From NCBI GenBank assembly GCA_018902755.1, contig JAHIQI010000037.1, positions 47,195-111,194 on the forward strand: a DNA stretch of 64,000 nucleotides, given 5' to 3'. This document shows positions 25,308-35,028 of this stretch, in pieces. The stretch is from Pseudomonadota bacterium. GTDB taxonomy: Bacteria > Desulfobacterota > Desulfarculia > Desulfarculales > Desulfarculaceae. The notes beneath the pieces were generated by a model, which did no database searches, had not been told where the DNA came from, and saw nothing but the letters and a program-made list of their open reading frames with translations. The translations under genes were made by a program, and so were the position numbers. Every line of letters begins with the position of its first letter. Position 1 is the first letter of the stretch.

Positions 25308-27575
25308 TCAACGCAGGCGCAGCCAGTCCAGGCCCACCGCGTCACGTCCGTTGTGGCTCAGCATGAAGACCCGCAAGCGGTAACGGCCTGGAGCAATATT
25401 TACCGGCAGGCGATAGATTCGCCAAGACGCGTCTTCCACCAATACCCGCCCCAGGAGCTTGTCGTCCAGATAAAAAGCGATCTCCGGCGGGGGGTAGCTC
25501 TGGGGAAAGTCCACCACCCGGTCGGCCATGATCTCCAGGGTGTTGACGCCGCTGCCCACCACCACTGTGGTTTGGCCGAAATCGCTGGTGCCGCGCAGCA
25601 CCAACTGCACCCGGTCGTTGTAAAGGTCGCCATAAAGCCGCGACTGAGGGGTGCGCAGGTTTTCCGCTTCCAAATAGCCGGTGGGGATCACCCAACCCAG
25701 GAAGGAGGTGAGGATAGCCACCGTCGCCAACAGCGCCCCAGCGACGAAGCCCAAACGGCTCAGGCTCCAAGGCGGCTTGGTCGGGTAGGCGGGCCGGGGA
25801 TCGCGCCAGAGATAAATCACCGCGCCGACCAGCAGTACCAACCAGGGCAGCACCGGCAGGATGGGTTGCCAGGAAATTTCGTTGAACGAAGGCCAGAAGC
25901 GGTGGGTCAGACTGCCTGTGGCCTGGTCCATCCAGGCCAGGAGGTTGTTGATGCCGGTGCGGCGGTGGAAGCGCCACTGGGGGATGAGCGTGAAGACCCA
26001 GGTCAGGGCCAGCCCGGCCAGGCCCAGGCAGGCGCACAGCAAGCGCCAAAGGCGTCCGGCTCGGGACCAGGCGGGCAGGGACCACAGGGCCAACATGGGC
26101 AGCAGGGGAGCCAAGAAACGCCCCGGCGGGGTGAACCCGCCCTGCCACTGCACCCAGCGCCACAGCACCACGGCGGCGAAGGACACCCCGGCGATGAGCA
26201 GCGAGTAGAGCATTAGGCGGCGGTGCTCCCGGCCGAAGCGGGCCGCACCGGCCAGGCCCAAAAGCAGCCACGGCGCATAGACCAATAGGCCGAACTGCTG
26301 GTCAAAGAACATGGCCGGCAGTGAGAGAAGCATGGGGCCCGGCTCTATCCGGTAGATGCTGCTCAGCTTTTTGGTCAGGTGCCCTAAGCCGGGCGCATCC
26401 AACAGGGTGCCCAAAATAAGGGCCGCCACCAGGGCAAGAAGGCAGACTCCGGCAAGGGCGATGCCCCGCCGCCAAGCGGGGCGGTTCAGGTACAGGGCGG
26501 CCAGGGTGGCCAAGGCCAGGCCCAGGGAGACCGGGGCCAGGCGCATTTTGACCATGGCCAGGAGCAGGGCCGTACCGGCCAGGCCCAGGATAATCCGGCC
26601 GGTGCGTTTGTCGATGCGATGCAGCCAGTACAGCCCGGCGGTGACCCCCAGTACTCCCAAGGCGCCGGGATACACGTGCTGGGTTAGCTGCAACAGAGGC
26701 AGGGAAAATCCCAAGAGCCAAGTGGCGGCCAGGACGGGCCGGGCACGATAGCCCAGGTCCAAGGCCAGACGGCAGAACAGGCCCAGGCTCATTGCCCCGG
26801 CCAAGGCCAGGGTAGCCAGGGCACCCAGCCGGCCCGCCAGCAGCCAGCCCGGCCCCAGCAGGGCGAACAGACCCCAGGACTCGCCCAGGGGATTGGCCAG
26901 GCGGTTGCTCCAGCCGCCCCAATAAAAATCCAGGCGGCACTGGGGAAGGTGGGCCTGGCCGGAGGATAGTCCCAGGGAGACCATGAGCCGGTCGGTGTTG
27001 ATGAGGTACAGGGTTTCGTCCCCGCAGGTGCTCACCGCCTGGGTAACCCAAAAGTTCAGGGCCAGGTACAGGGCCAGGGCCAGACCCGCGCCGCCCCAGG
27101 CCAGCAGGCGGTCATCGGGCACCGGGCGGCCTCCCGCCTCCCACAACAGCGAGGCGGCCAGAGCGGTCTGCCAAGTAAGGGCGGCCAGGTAGGCAACCCC
27201 GCACCAAAGGGACCAAGCCGGGGTTTGGCCGTGCAGGGCGGTGAAGCCCAGGATCAGAGGAAGGGCCAGGTAGGCCAGCCAGTCGCGGGAGGCGAAACGG
27301 GCCGCCGCCTGGGGAGCGTCCACTGAGGTCCAGCGGGCCAGCAGGTGCCCGACGCTGCTCATCAAGAGCAGACCCAGGGGAGCCCAGTCTCCCAGGAACT
27401 TCCACCAGAAGCCGGGGCGGTCAAGGCCGATCAGGGGAGCCAACTCCCCGGCCGGTGAGTCTGGCAGGCCCAGGCGCTGGAGCATGAGCCGCATGGCCAA
27501 GGCCCAAAGCAGGGCTGCGGCCGCTTTGCCCAGCCATGATTGCGGGATTCTCAAGGCTGTCTCTCCCACCTGCAA
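25308..27575 (-). CDS. large polytopic membrane protein with C-terminal beta domain
   Basis: A 755-residue protein with many hydrophobic helices over the first 640 residues, including a periplasmic loop 'VSTCGDETLYLINTDRLM' after the fifth or sixth helix. The soluble C-terminal beta-sandwich of about 110 residues ('VNTLEIMADRVVDFPQSYPP', 'ASWRIYRLPVNIAPGRYRLR') looks like a carbohydrate-binding module. The overall layout (GT-C-like membrane part plus extracytoplasmic beta domain) parallels its neighbour at 22593-25262, 45 bases away on the same strand. The function is unknown; a glycosyltransferase or glycan-handling role is inferred. Confidence 0.58.
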   Translation of the reverse strand: MQVGETALRIPQSWLGKAAAALLWALAMRLMLQRLGLPDSPAGELAPLIGLDRPGFWWKFLGDWAPLGLLLMSSVGHLLARWTSVDAPQAAARFASRDWLAYLALPLILGFTALHGQTPAWSLWCGVAYLAALTWQTALAASLLWEAGGRPVPDDRLLAWGGAGLALALYLALNFWVTQAVSTCGDETLYLINTDRLMVSLGLSSGQAHLPQCRLDFYWGGWSNRLANPLGESWGLFALLGPGWLLAGRLGALATLALAGAMSLGLFCRLALDLGYRARPVLAATWLLGFSLPLLQLTQHVYPGALGVLGVTAGLYWLHRIDKRTGRIILGLAGTALLLAMVKMRLAPVSLGLALATLAALYLNRPAWRRGIALAGVCLLALVAALILGTLLDAPGLGHLTKKLSSIYRIEPGPMLLSLPAMFFDQQFGLLVYAPWLLLGLAGAARFGREHRRLMLYSLLIAGVSFAAVVLWRWVQWQGGFTPPGRFLAPLLPMLALWSLPAWSRAGRLWRLLCACLGLAGLALTWVFTLIPQWRFHRRTGINNLLAWMDQATGSLTHRFWPSFNEISWQPILPVLPWLVLLVGAVIYLWRDPRPAYPTKPPWSLSRLGFVAGALLATVAILTSFLGWVIPTGYLEAENLRTPQSRLYGDLYNDRVQLVLRGTSDFGQTTVVVGSGVNTLEIMADRVVDFPQSYPPPEIAFYLDDKLLGRVLVEDASWRIYRLPVNIAPGRYRLRVFMLSHNGRDAVGLDWLRLR

Positions 27576-27700
27576 GTAAAGAGTATAACCATCACCTTTC
27601 GCCGCAGGGGGCGCGGCCGATCCCCGTTTAGCGGCAAGATGAATTTAAGATACCAGCCGCCTGGGGGCGGCGGCAATAAAATGGCTCCCGGAGACAGGGC

Positions 27701-27737
27701 AAAAAAAGGCCGCCGCGTCCGGTGGAGCGCGGCGGCC
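27701..27737 (-). terminator. intrinsic terminator of the glutamate synthase-like operon
   Basis: Perfect 10-bp arms GGCCGCCGCG / CGCGGCGGCC with a 10-base loop, followed on the minus strand by seven T residues (27707-27701). It lies 22 bases beyond the stop of the 27759-30446 gene. Confidence 0.88.
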
Positions 27738-27758
27738 TGGTTCTTGCGTCAGGTAGGG

Positions 27759-30446
27759 CTACTCGGGGATAGCCTCCTTGGGCGACATCTTCTTCTGTCC
27801 TGGGCCCACCTTGCGGTAGACCTCGTGGGGGGCGCGTTTTACGCCGTCCACGGTGAGCAGGTCGTCGATGCTGATGCCGAAGTGGCGCTCATTGGCCTCC
27901 AGGTAGGGGAGGATCAGCTCCCAGTCCTGGTCGGTGAGCTCATAGTAGGCTCCGCCGTTGAGCTGCTGGTCCACCAGCTTGTGGTGCGGGTCGCGCACGT
28001 AGATGGCCCCGCCGCTGGCCAGGGAGAAGAGGTTGGCGCCGGGGTAGGGGTTTTCCAGGGCCACAACCTTGCCCTGCTTGTCGAAGGTGATGCCGTTGAG
28101 CACCACGAAGCCGCCGCCGTTGTAGGGGTCGCCGGCCATGAAGGACTCGGCCAGGAAGTCCAGGCAGGTGCCGTTGATCACCACCCGGGGACGGCCCACC
28201 GCGTTGATCAGCGGACGTCCCGCGCCGTTGCCCATGATAAAGACCTCGCCGCCCTTGGCGCCGTACATGAAGGCCTGACCCACGTCGCCGTGGATTACCA
28301 GGGTGCCGGCCTTGGTGATCTGGCCCAACTGGTCCTGGCCGTTGTCGTGGATCTGGATCTCCAGGCCGTCCATGCCCGAGGCGATGTAGTCGCCGGAAGC
28401 TCCGTAGATGTCGAAGCGCACGTCCTCGGTGGCCGGGCCCAGGCCGCAGCCCTGGAAGCGCTGGCCCTTGAGGCCGTAGACGATGAACCGCTTCCAACCC
28501 AGGTGATAGGCTTCCACCTCCACCCTGGCATCGCACTCGTCGCCCTCGGGCGGGAAGTGATGGGCGTAGACCACCAGCACCTTTTCGTCGCCGGCGGGGG
28601 CGCGCAGGTCGCCCCTGGTGCCCCAGTCGATGCGGGCGTAGCGGGTGCCCTTGTTCTCGGCGATGGCCGGGGTGCGGTCCAGGATGCCGTTGATGGCGGT
28701 GCGCAGCAGTTGCAGCACCACTGAGCGCTTCTTGTCGCCGGTGTCGTAGCGGCGGTCGTTGAGCAGAGTCAAGACTTCCAGGGCCCATTGGGTCCCCTGG
28801 TCGCCGCCCTGGGCCACGGCCTCCACCTGGGCGATGAACCAGCGAAGCTGGCTGAAGCTCCAGGAGGCCATGGACGTTGCCGTTTGTTGGTACACGGCCA
28901 AGGGCTCGGAGCCCTCGGGCGCGGCGCTGATCGCCTGCTCCAGGATTTGGGCCTTCTCCGGCGCGGTGGCCGCCTCCTCGGGGTCGAAGCGCCACTGGCC
29001 CTGCTCCACCTCGATGGGGGTGCCGAACTTGTCCATGCAAGTGAGGTCGTAGCCCTGGCCGTTGCCCTGCACGTTGAACAGGAAGGCGCCGCCGTCGGTG
29101 GAACTGCCGCCACGGGCGTTCCAGTAGCGGTCGGCCACCAAACGGAAGCGGGGGTCTTCCTGGTTCAAGGAGAGCAGGGTGGCGTCGATGGCCTGCTTTT
29201 CCGAGCCCACCAGCCCGATGGATATGTCGCCCTCTTGCAGGGCGAAGACCTGGGGCCGGAGCATGGAGGTGTCGGTGATGCCCAGAAGCTGGTATAGGTC
29301 CTGGTCCGGGTTGGAGCGGGCGATGATGAAGAACCAGGGTCCGTCCGGGCTGCCGTGCATGTGCATGGCCTGGATGGCCCGGTACACCGGCTTTCTTTGG
29401 GCCGACAGGCGCTCAAAGTCCAACTCGGTGGTGGGGGCCATGGCCTCGATGACGTACTCCAAGGGGTAGTGGTACACCCTGGTCCACAGGTCAAAGAGCA
29501 GGACCGCCACCTCGGTGTCGGTGAGGAACTGGGTGGCTATGCCGTGCTGGCGCAGGTACTCGCTGACGCTGTAGTAATTGGCGAAGTCGCCGTTGTGCAC
29601 CAGGGCCTCGTTGAGCCCGATGAAGGGGTGGCTGCCGCCGGGGTGCCACACGCGGCCCTTGGTGGGGTAGCGCTGGTGGGCGATCCACACCTGGGCATTG
29701 AAGTCTTCCATGCCGTAGTACTGCACCACGGTCTCGGCGAAACCCACCACTTTCATGATCACCAGGTTGCGGGCATGGCTGAGCACGAAGGCCCGCTTTT
29801 CGCCCAGGCTGGTGTAGAAGGTGGCGTTGAGGCGGTTGGTGTTGCGGTAGATGAATTCATCTTCCAGGGCGCGGCCGCTCAGTTCGTTCAGGCCCTCCTC
29901 GGCGGCGAAGGCGTCCAGGGCGCCTTGCTTGGCGCGCACGAAGTAGCGCACCACGTCCGGGGGCTTGACCTCCAGGCCAAAGTCCCGGTAGTCGCCCTGG
30001 GTCTGGACCCGCGCCTTTTGGTGGATGTCCAGATAGGGGCTTACGCACTGCTCCTCGACTTCCTTCTCGGCCTCGGGGTCCAAAAGGGCCACTTGGAGAA
30101 TGTAGTCGTTTTTGAGCGTGTCGGAGTCTACGCCCAGCTGCTTGGGGTCCAGGCAGGCCGCGGCGATGCCGCCGCCCTTGCCGTTGCCCCGGTTGTGCAT
30201 CTGGACGGAAGGTTCGAATATATGCCGGCCGCGCACGGGCACGTTGGCCGCGAAACCCACCACGCCGCAACCGCCTTCTTCGGCGGTCCGGTGGGGGCTA
30301 AGCGGGGGGGCGTCGGCCGCCGCCCTCCGGCGAGAGGCCAGGATGGCCTCGGTCATGCGGGTCAGCTCCTCCCGGGAGGGGAGGCGGCTTTGTCGTCCTT
30401 GGGCTTGGAATAGGCTGGCCACGACGGCGGTTCCTCTCTCTTTCAA
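27759..30446 (-). CDS. glutamate synthase-like class II amidotransferase fused to GXGXG domain
   Basis: An 895-residue protein. After about 59 residues comes 'GGCGVVGFAAN', giving Cys60 as the candidate N-terminal nucleophile after propeptide removal. The 'MHNRGNGKGGG', 'HQRYPTKGRVWHPGGSHPF' and 'EALVHNGDFANY' segments fit the class II glutaminase of glutamate synthase large subunits. The C-terminal third, with repeated glycine-bearing turns ('GCGLGPATEDVRFDIYGASG', 'GDVGQAFMYGAKGGEVFIMG'), is the GXGXG beta-helix of GltB. The FMN synthase module is absent here and sits on the adjacent gene (4-base overlap), so the two together reconstitute a split GltB. It presumably supplies ammonia from glutamine. 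Confidence 0.82.
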   Translation of the reverse strand: MKERGTAVVASLFQAQGRQSRLPSREELTRMTEAILASRRRAAADAPPLSPHRTAEEGGCGVVGFAANVPVRGRHIFEPSVQMHNRGNGKGGGIAAACLDPKQLGVDSDTLKNDYILQVALLDPEAEKEVEEQCVSPYLDIHQKARVQTQGDYRDFGLEVKPPDVVRYFVRAKQGALDAFAAEEGLNELSGRALEDEFIYRNTNRLNATFYTSLGEKRAFVLSHARNLVIMKVVGFAETVVQYYGMEDFNAQVWIAHQRYPTKGRVWHPGGSHPFIGLNEALVHNGDFANYYSVSEYLRQHGIATQFLTDTEVAVLLFDLWTRVYHYPLEYVIEAMAPTTELDFERLSAQRKPVYRAIQAMHMHGSPDGPWFFIIARSNPDQDLYQLLGITDTSMLRPQVFALQEGDISIGLVGSEKQAIDATLLSLNQEDPRFRLVADRYWNARGGSSTDGGAFLFNVQGNGQGYDLTCMDKFGTPIEVEQGQWRFDPEEAATAPEKAQILEQAISAAPEGSEPLAVYQQTATSMASWSFSQLRWFIAQVEAVAQGGDQGTQWALEVLTLLNDRRYDTGDKKRSVVLQLLRTAINGILDRTPAIAENKGTRYARIDWGTRGDLRAPAGDEKVLVVYAHHFPPEGDECDARVEVEAYHLGWKRFIVYGLKGQRFQGCGLGPATEDVRFDIYGASGDYIASGMDGLEIQIHDNGQDQLGQITKAGTLVIHGDVGQAFMYGAKGGEVFIMGNGAGRPLINAVGRPRVVINGTCLDFLAESFMAGDPYNGGGFVVLNGITFDKQGKVVALENPYPGANLFSLASGGAIYVRDPHHKLVDQQLNGGAYYELTDQDWELILPYLEANERHFGISIDDLLTVDGVKRAPHEVYRKVGPGQKKMSPKEAIPE

Positions 30447-33367
30447 GCCTTTTTTTGATAATCCAGGTGGATGAGCAGGTCGCTACGCCCCACCAGGTCC
30501 CGAACACTCTTGAGCCCCAGGCGCCACAGGATGTCCCGCAGCTGGATGGCCCAGGAGTTGAACAGGTTGATCACTCGCTGAGAGCCCCAGTCGGAGTCGT
30601 AGGCCACCGAAAGCTCGGGGTCGGTGGTGGCGATGCCCCGGGGGCAGCCCCGGCCGGACTCGCAGTTGGCGCAACGGATGCACTCCAGGGCAATCATGTC
30701 GGCGGTGCCGCAGACAATGCCGTCCGCGCCCAGGGCGATGGCCTTGGCCACGTCCCAGGCGGTGCGCACGCCGCCGGAGGCGATCAGGGTGATCTTGTCG
30801 CGGATGCCCTCCTCGGTGAGGAAGCGGTGCACCATGGGAATGGCGTACTCGATGGGCATGGCAATGTTCTTTTTGGCGATGTCCGGGGCCGCCCCGGTGC
30901 CGCCGTAGCTCCCGTCCAGGTGCACGATGTGCGCCCCGGCGTAATAGGAGCCCACGGCCACCATGTCCACGTCCATGGGAGTGGAGACCTTCACCGAAAT
31001 CAAAGCGCGGGGATTGATGTGTTTGATCCAATCCACGTGCTTCTTGTGGTCCTCAACCGAATACACCGAGTGGAAGGGGAAGGGGCTGAACAGAGAGGTG
31101 CCCACCACGGCCTCGCGCATCTTGGCCACCGCCGGAGTCACCTTGTCGCCCAGCAAGTGCCCGCCCAGGCCGGGCTTGGCGCCCTGGGCGTACTTGAACT
31201 CGACGATGCGCACCCGCTGGATGGTTTCCTCACGCACTCCAAAGAGGCCCGTGGCCACCTGGGTGATCACGTTGTTGGAGTACTTTTCCAGCACGGGCGG
31301 GAAGCCGCCTTCACCGGTGCAGGTGAAGGAGTTCATGGCGGTGTAGGCCCGGGCCCGGCTCTCCATGGTGGCCTGGCTCACCGAGCCGAAGCTCATGCCG
31401 CCGCCGTAGACCGGGAAGCCGATCTCCACCGGAGGCCGTCCGTCGTCGTCGCGCCGGTTCAGGGTCAGGGACAGGTCCACGTCTTGGGGCCCGAAGCCGG
31501 TGTCCGGCGGCGCGGCGGGGAACACGATGTCCATGCGGTCGAAGCCGCCGCCGCTGGCGCCTTTGCGGTACTCCAGGTTGCCCTCGGGGGGCTTGCCGGT
31601 TTCGGCCTGAATCCAGGTCCCCACCAACAGGTCGGCGGGCCAACGGGGATCGCCGAAGGTCTTCCAAACCGGGTTTTGGCCCACCCGGATGGCGCTCACC
31701 GGGCAGGAGTCGCCGCAGTAGGAGCCGATGGAGCGGCAGTAGTCCGCGCCGCGGCACTTGCTGTTGCGCGGGGCCAGCATTTTTTCGCCGGCCTTTACAT
31801 GCACCCCGAATTGGCAGGTCTCGGCGCACTTGCCACAGGCCACGCAGTTGTTCAGGCGCTCGACCTTGTACTTGGTTAGGGCGTTGCGATAGCGCGAGGG
31901 CGCCTCGGTGACCTCCACCGGCAGGGCGCTGTACTCGCCGGGAGCCAGCTCCGGGAGCGGGGAGGACTTGGCGGGCTCCAGGGGAGTGACCCGCTCTCCG
32001 AAGATGGGCGCGAAGCTCATCTTCTCCAGGTCCTCGAAGACCATAGCCCGGCCCATCTCGCCGCGCAGGCGGCGAACCTCGCGGATGCCCATGGCTCCCA
32101 TAAGCTCGATGAGCTGGGAGTGGAAGGCGCCCATGAGGTTGAGCAGGCGCTTTTTGCCCTGCTCCTGGTCGATGGTGTCCAGGTTCACCGGGCAGTCGAA
32201 GCCCTCGGAACAGGAGCGGCACAGGCGGCACTCCATGGCCACGTTGAGCACCAGGTCCAGGCCCACGCCGTCCGCGCCGCAGAGGATGGTCTTGGCCACA
32301 TGCTCGGCCAGGGCCACACCGCCGCCCGCCAACAGGGTGACCTGATCGCGGCAGGCTTGGTCCACCAGTCGCAGGTGCACCTCGCGGATCAGCTTGGTGA
32401 TGAAGGTGTCCGATGCCTTGCCCAGGCCCTGGCCCTTGTCGCCGGCCTGGAGGTAGAGCACCTCGGCCCCGGCCAGGACCACTCCGGCGGCCCGGTCGGC
32501 CGCGTTTTCGTCCAGGGGCAGGCGCACCGCCACCACCAGGTCGGGCCTCAGCTCCTTGAGCTTGGCCACCTGGTCCATTACGCCCGGAGCGTAAAGCATC
32601 TCGGCCATGGCCGCGCCCTCCAGGGGGCTGAGGTCGGCCGGTACGCCGTCAACGCGCACGATGAGGTTGGACTTGAGGTCGGCCAGAAGCCCTGCGGCCT
32701 CTTCGTAGGTGGCCACGGCCAGGGTCCTGCCCTCTTTGGCGGCCAGGGCCACGGCCCGGCGGGTGCCGGAGCCGATCTTGCCCCAGGGGGGCAGGTCCAG
32801 AAGAATGGGGGTGGGCAGCTCCACCATGGGAGGCATTTCGATGGCCAGGTCGCCCGCTTCGTCGAAGATCAGGCGCTCGGGGCGGCGTCCCAACTCGATG
32901 ACCGTGCTGATGTACTCGCGGCCGTGGATGCCGTCGCGGGTGGGCCGCACGATCTCGCTCATGTCGGTCCACATCTGGTCGAAGCCGGGCCCGGAGAAGG
33001 GCCCCCGGTAGCCCGCCCCGGAGACGGGGATGCTGCCGGTGGAGGCCTGCTTCCACAGGGTGGCGATGATGTCCGGCCGCCAATATTCGTCGCCCATGGC
33101 CTCGAACTGGGGGTTCACGGCCCGGGTTAGGATGTTTTTCTTGCACTCCTGCACGCAGCGCATGCAGTTGAGGCACATGGAGTCTGTGGTGTCCACAATC
33201 TGCCCGGCGTCGAAGGTCTTCTTTTTGTAGACCTCGTAGATGCAGCTATCGCGCTTGACGCACTTCAGGCAGCCCAGACAGCCCTCCACCTCCATGGCGG
33301 CCAGCTTGGCCACCGGGGTGAAGCGCGGTTGGGTGGGGCCCACCTCGACGTGATACTTTTCGCCCAT
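30443..33367 (-). CDS. ferredoxin-fused glutamate synthase-like FMN protein with duplicated module
   Basis: A 974-residue protein. Two 4Fe-4S motifs open it (Cys30/33/36/42 and 65/68/71/75). Cys508/511/514/518 and Cys538/544/551/555 form a central cysteine cluster. Residues about 600-955 are the FMN barrel of glutamate synthase ('GFPVYGGGMSFGSVSQATME', 'KPGLGGHLLG', 'HLDGSYGGTGAAP', 'ASGGVRTAWDVAKAIALGAD') ending in Cys896/899/902/908. Residues 344-436 repeat the end of that barrel, with Cys380/383/386/392 at identical spacing, so the protein carries a degenerate second copy. Glutamate synthases reduce 2-oxoglutarate and ammonia to glutamate; with no GltD nearby, ferredoxin or the MvhD-like subunit is a likely electron source. 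Confidence 0.84.
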   Translation of the reverse strand: MGEKYHVEVGPTQPRFTPVAKLAAMEVEGCLGCLKCVKRDSCIYEVYKKKTFDAGQIVDTTDSMCLNCMRCVQECKKNILTRAVNPQFEAMGDEYWRPDIIATLWKQASTGSIPVSGAGYRGPFSGPGFDQMWTDMSEIVRPTRDGIHGREYISTVIELGRRPERLIFDEAGDLAIEMPPMVELPTPILLDLPPWGKIGSGTRRAVALAAKEGRTLAVATYEEAAGLLADLKSNLIVRVDGVPADLSPLEGAAMAEMLYAPGVMDQVAKLKELRPDLVVAVRLPLDENAADRAAGVVLAGAEVLYLQAGDKGQGLGKASDTFITKLIREVHLRLVDQACRDQVTLLAGGGVALAEHVAKTILCGADGVGLDLVLNVAMECRLCRSCSEGFDCPVNLDTIDQEQGKKRLLNLMGAFHSQLIELMGAMGIREVRRLRGEMGRAMVFEDLEKMSFAPIFGERVTPLEPAKSSPLPELAPGEYSALPVEVTEAPSRYRNALTKYKVERLNNCVACGKCAETCQFGVHVKAGEKMLAPRNSKCRGADYCRSIGSYCGDSCPVSAIRVGQNPVWKTFGDPRWPADLLVGTWIQAETGKPPEGNLEYRKGASGGGFDRMDIVFPAAPPDTGFGPQDVDLSLTLNRRDDDGRPPVEIGFPVYGGGMSFGSVSQATMESRARAYTAMNSFTCTGEGGFPPVLEKYSNNVITQVATGLFGVREETIQRVRIVEFKYAQGAKPGLGGHLLGDKVTPAVAKMREAVVGTSLFSPFPFHSVYSVEDHKKHVDWIKHINPRALISVKVSTPMDVDMVAVGSYYAGAHIVHLDGSYGGTGAAPDIAKKNIAMPIEYAIPMVHRFLTEEGIRDKITLIASGGVRTAWDVAKAIALGADGIVCGTADMIALECIRCANCESGRGCPRGIATTDPELSVAYDSDWGSQRVINLFNSWAIQLRDILWRLGLKSVRDLVGRSDLLIHLDYQKKA

Positions 33368-33412
33368 GATAAAAATCCTGCTCGTCTGCTGGCGTTGAGC
33401 CCTGGCCGGAGT

Positions 33413-34354
33413 CTAGACCTCCGGACGCGGGGACAGGCCTGCCTGGTTGATGATCTCGGGCAGAAGCTCCTCGGCCTCGATGGCCTGAAGGTGCACGCCC
33501 TTGACCCCCGGCAGCTCTCTAACCTGCTCGATCAGCTCCAAGGTGACCTTGACGCCCTCGGCTTGGGGGTCGGAGGCCGCCTTCATGCGGTCGATGAGCT
33601 CCTGGGGAACCACTACGCCGGGCACGTTCTTGTTCATGTAGTTGAGCATGCCCGCCGAGCGGGGCACGATGAGCCCCGGCAGGATGGCGGTTTTCTCGGT
33701 CAGGCCCATGTCCACGGCCTTGGCCATCTGCTCGGCAAAGGCCTTGATGTCGTAGACCGCCTGGGTCTGGATGAAGTCCGCGCCCGCGGCCACTTTCTTG
33801 GCCAGGCGCAAAACGCGGAACTCGATGGGCGGTCCCAAGGGGGTCCAGGCCGCGCCGATGAAGAACTGCGGCTTGCTGGTCAGGGTGTCGCCTCCGGCCT
33901 GCACGCCTTCATCGCGCATGTTCTTGATGATGTTGATCAGCTGGATGGAGTCCACATCGTAGACGCCCTTGGCTCCGGGGTGGCCCTTGAGCTTGCCGCT
34001 GGCCCCGGCGCCCTGGTGGTCGCCGCTGATGGCCAGGATGTTCTTGAGCCCCAGGGCCGAGGCGCCCAGCAGGTCGCTCTGCATGGCGATGCGGTTGCGG
34101 TCCCGGCAGGTCATCTGGGCCACCGGCTCCAGGCCGGCGTCCAAGAGGATCTTGGAGCCCGCGATGGAGGACATGCGCACCACCGCGGTCTGGTTGTCGG
34201 TGACGTTGTAGGCGTCGGCCATGCCCTTGAGGATGTCGGCCTTCTTGAGCACTTCCTCCACGTCGGGGCCGCGGGGCGGGCCCACTTCGGTGGTGAGGGC
34301 GAACTGGCCGGCGGCCAAAACCTTCTCTAACTTGGTTCCTGCGTGCAAACTCAT
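33413..34354 (-). CDS. metF: 5,10-methylenetetrahydrofolate reductase
   Basis: A 313-residue TIM-barrel protein with the MetF landmarks: catalytic Glu in 'FALTTEVGPPRGPD', 'AYNVTDNQTA', 'AQMTCRDRNRIAMQ', 'ILAISGDHQ' for FAD, and 'ADFIQTQAVYDIKAF'. It reduces methylene-THF to methyl-THF, for methionine synthesis or the methyl branch of the Wood-Ljungdahl pathway. It overlaps the metV gene by four bases, and MvhD precedes that, an order familiar from acetogens and sulfate reducers using the Wood-Ljungdahl pathway. The glutamate synthase-like genes follow after 45 bases. Confidence 0.9.
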   Translation of the reverse strand: MSLHAGTKLEKVLAAGQFALTTEVGPPRGPDVEEVLKKADILKGMADAYNVTDNQTAVVRMSSIAGSKILLDAGLEPVAQMTCRDRNRIAMQSDLLGASALGLKNILAISGDHQGAGASGKLKGHPGAKGVYDVDSIQLINIIKNMRDEGVQAGGDTLTSKPQFFIGAAWTPLGPPIEFRVLRLAKKVAAGADFIQTQAVYDIKAFAEQMAKAVDMGLTEKTAILPGLIVPRSAGMLNYMNKNVPGVVVPQELIDRMKAASDPQAEGVKVTLELIEQVRELPGVKGVHLQAIEAEELLPEIINQAGLSPRPEV

Positions 34355-35022
34355 GACCGCAGATCCTCCCGCAGCATCCTCTTGGGCCCTCCGGCCGGCG
34401 AGTTGGACCAGTTCTTGGGAGGACGCACCTTGGTGAGGTCCTCCAACCGGCCGCGGGCGGTGGCCCGCTCCACGATCAGCCGCCAGATACAGGGCGTGTC
34501 TTCGTTGATCTCACACATTCCATTGGTGCGGGTGCCGCCGCAAGGGCCGTTTTGCAGGCTCTTGGCGCAACGGGCCACCGGGCACAGACCGAAGGTAAAA
34601 CCCAGCACGCAGTCGCCGCAAGCGGCGCAACGGCTGGTCCACAGGCCCGGCTCCTCGCGGATGCTCAGGCTGGTGGTGTTGACTCCGGGGTACAGCGAAG
34701 TGTCGGCGTAGCGCTCGGCCACCAGCTGCATGCCGATTCCGCAGGCCACGCTGACGATGGCGTCGGCCTCGGCCGCTGCCTCGGCGATGGCCTCCAGGAA
34801 CTCGGGCTCGCACTGGCGCTCCAGGGTGGCGCTTTTCACTTCAATGGGGTTGCCGTCGTTTTGCATGGCCATGGCCAGCAGGGGCGCCAGGGTCTCCACC
34901 TCGCGCTCTCCGCCGGCGGCGCATTCGGCCACGCAGGTGGCGCAACCGATTACCAGCACCTTCTTGTGGCCGCGCAGGTAACCCACCATTTCCTCAATGG
35001 GCTTCCACTCAGCGGTGATCAT
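34351..35022 (-). CDS. metV: MetV, cysteine-rich partner of MetF
   Basis: A 223-residue protein matching the 'methylenetetrahydrofolate reductase C-terminal' (MetV) family. It has many cysteines, including 'VIGCATCVAECAAGGEREV' near the start and 'SRCAACGDCVLGFTFGLCP' with 'LQNGPCGGTRTNGMCEI' later, which in characterised MetV proteins carry iron-sulfur clusters and zinc. MetV passes electrons to the FAD of MetF. It overlaps metF by four bases, and its upstream neighbour is MvhD-like, 6 bases away. Confidence 0.86.
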   Translation of the reverse strand: MITAEWKPIEEMVGYLRGHKKVLVIGCATCVAECAAGGEREVETLAPLLAMAMQNDGNPIEVKSATLERQCEPEFLEAIAEAAAEADAIVSVACGIGMQLVAERYADTSLYPGVNTTSLSIREEPGLWTSRCAACGDCVLGFTFGLCPVARCAKSLQNGPCGGTRTNGMCEINEDTPCIWRLIVERATARGRLEDLTKVRPPKNWSNSPAGGPKRMLREDLRS

Positions 35023-35028
35023 CGGCGC

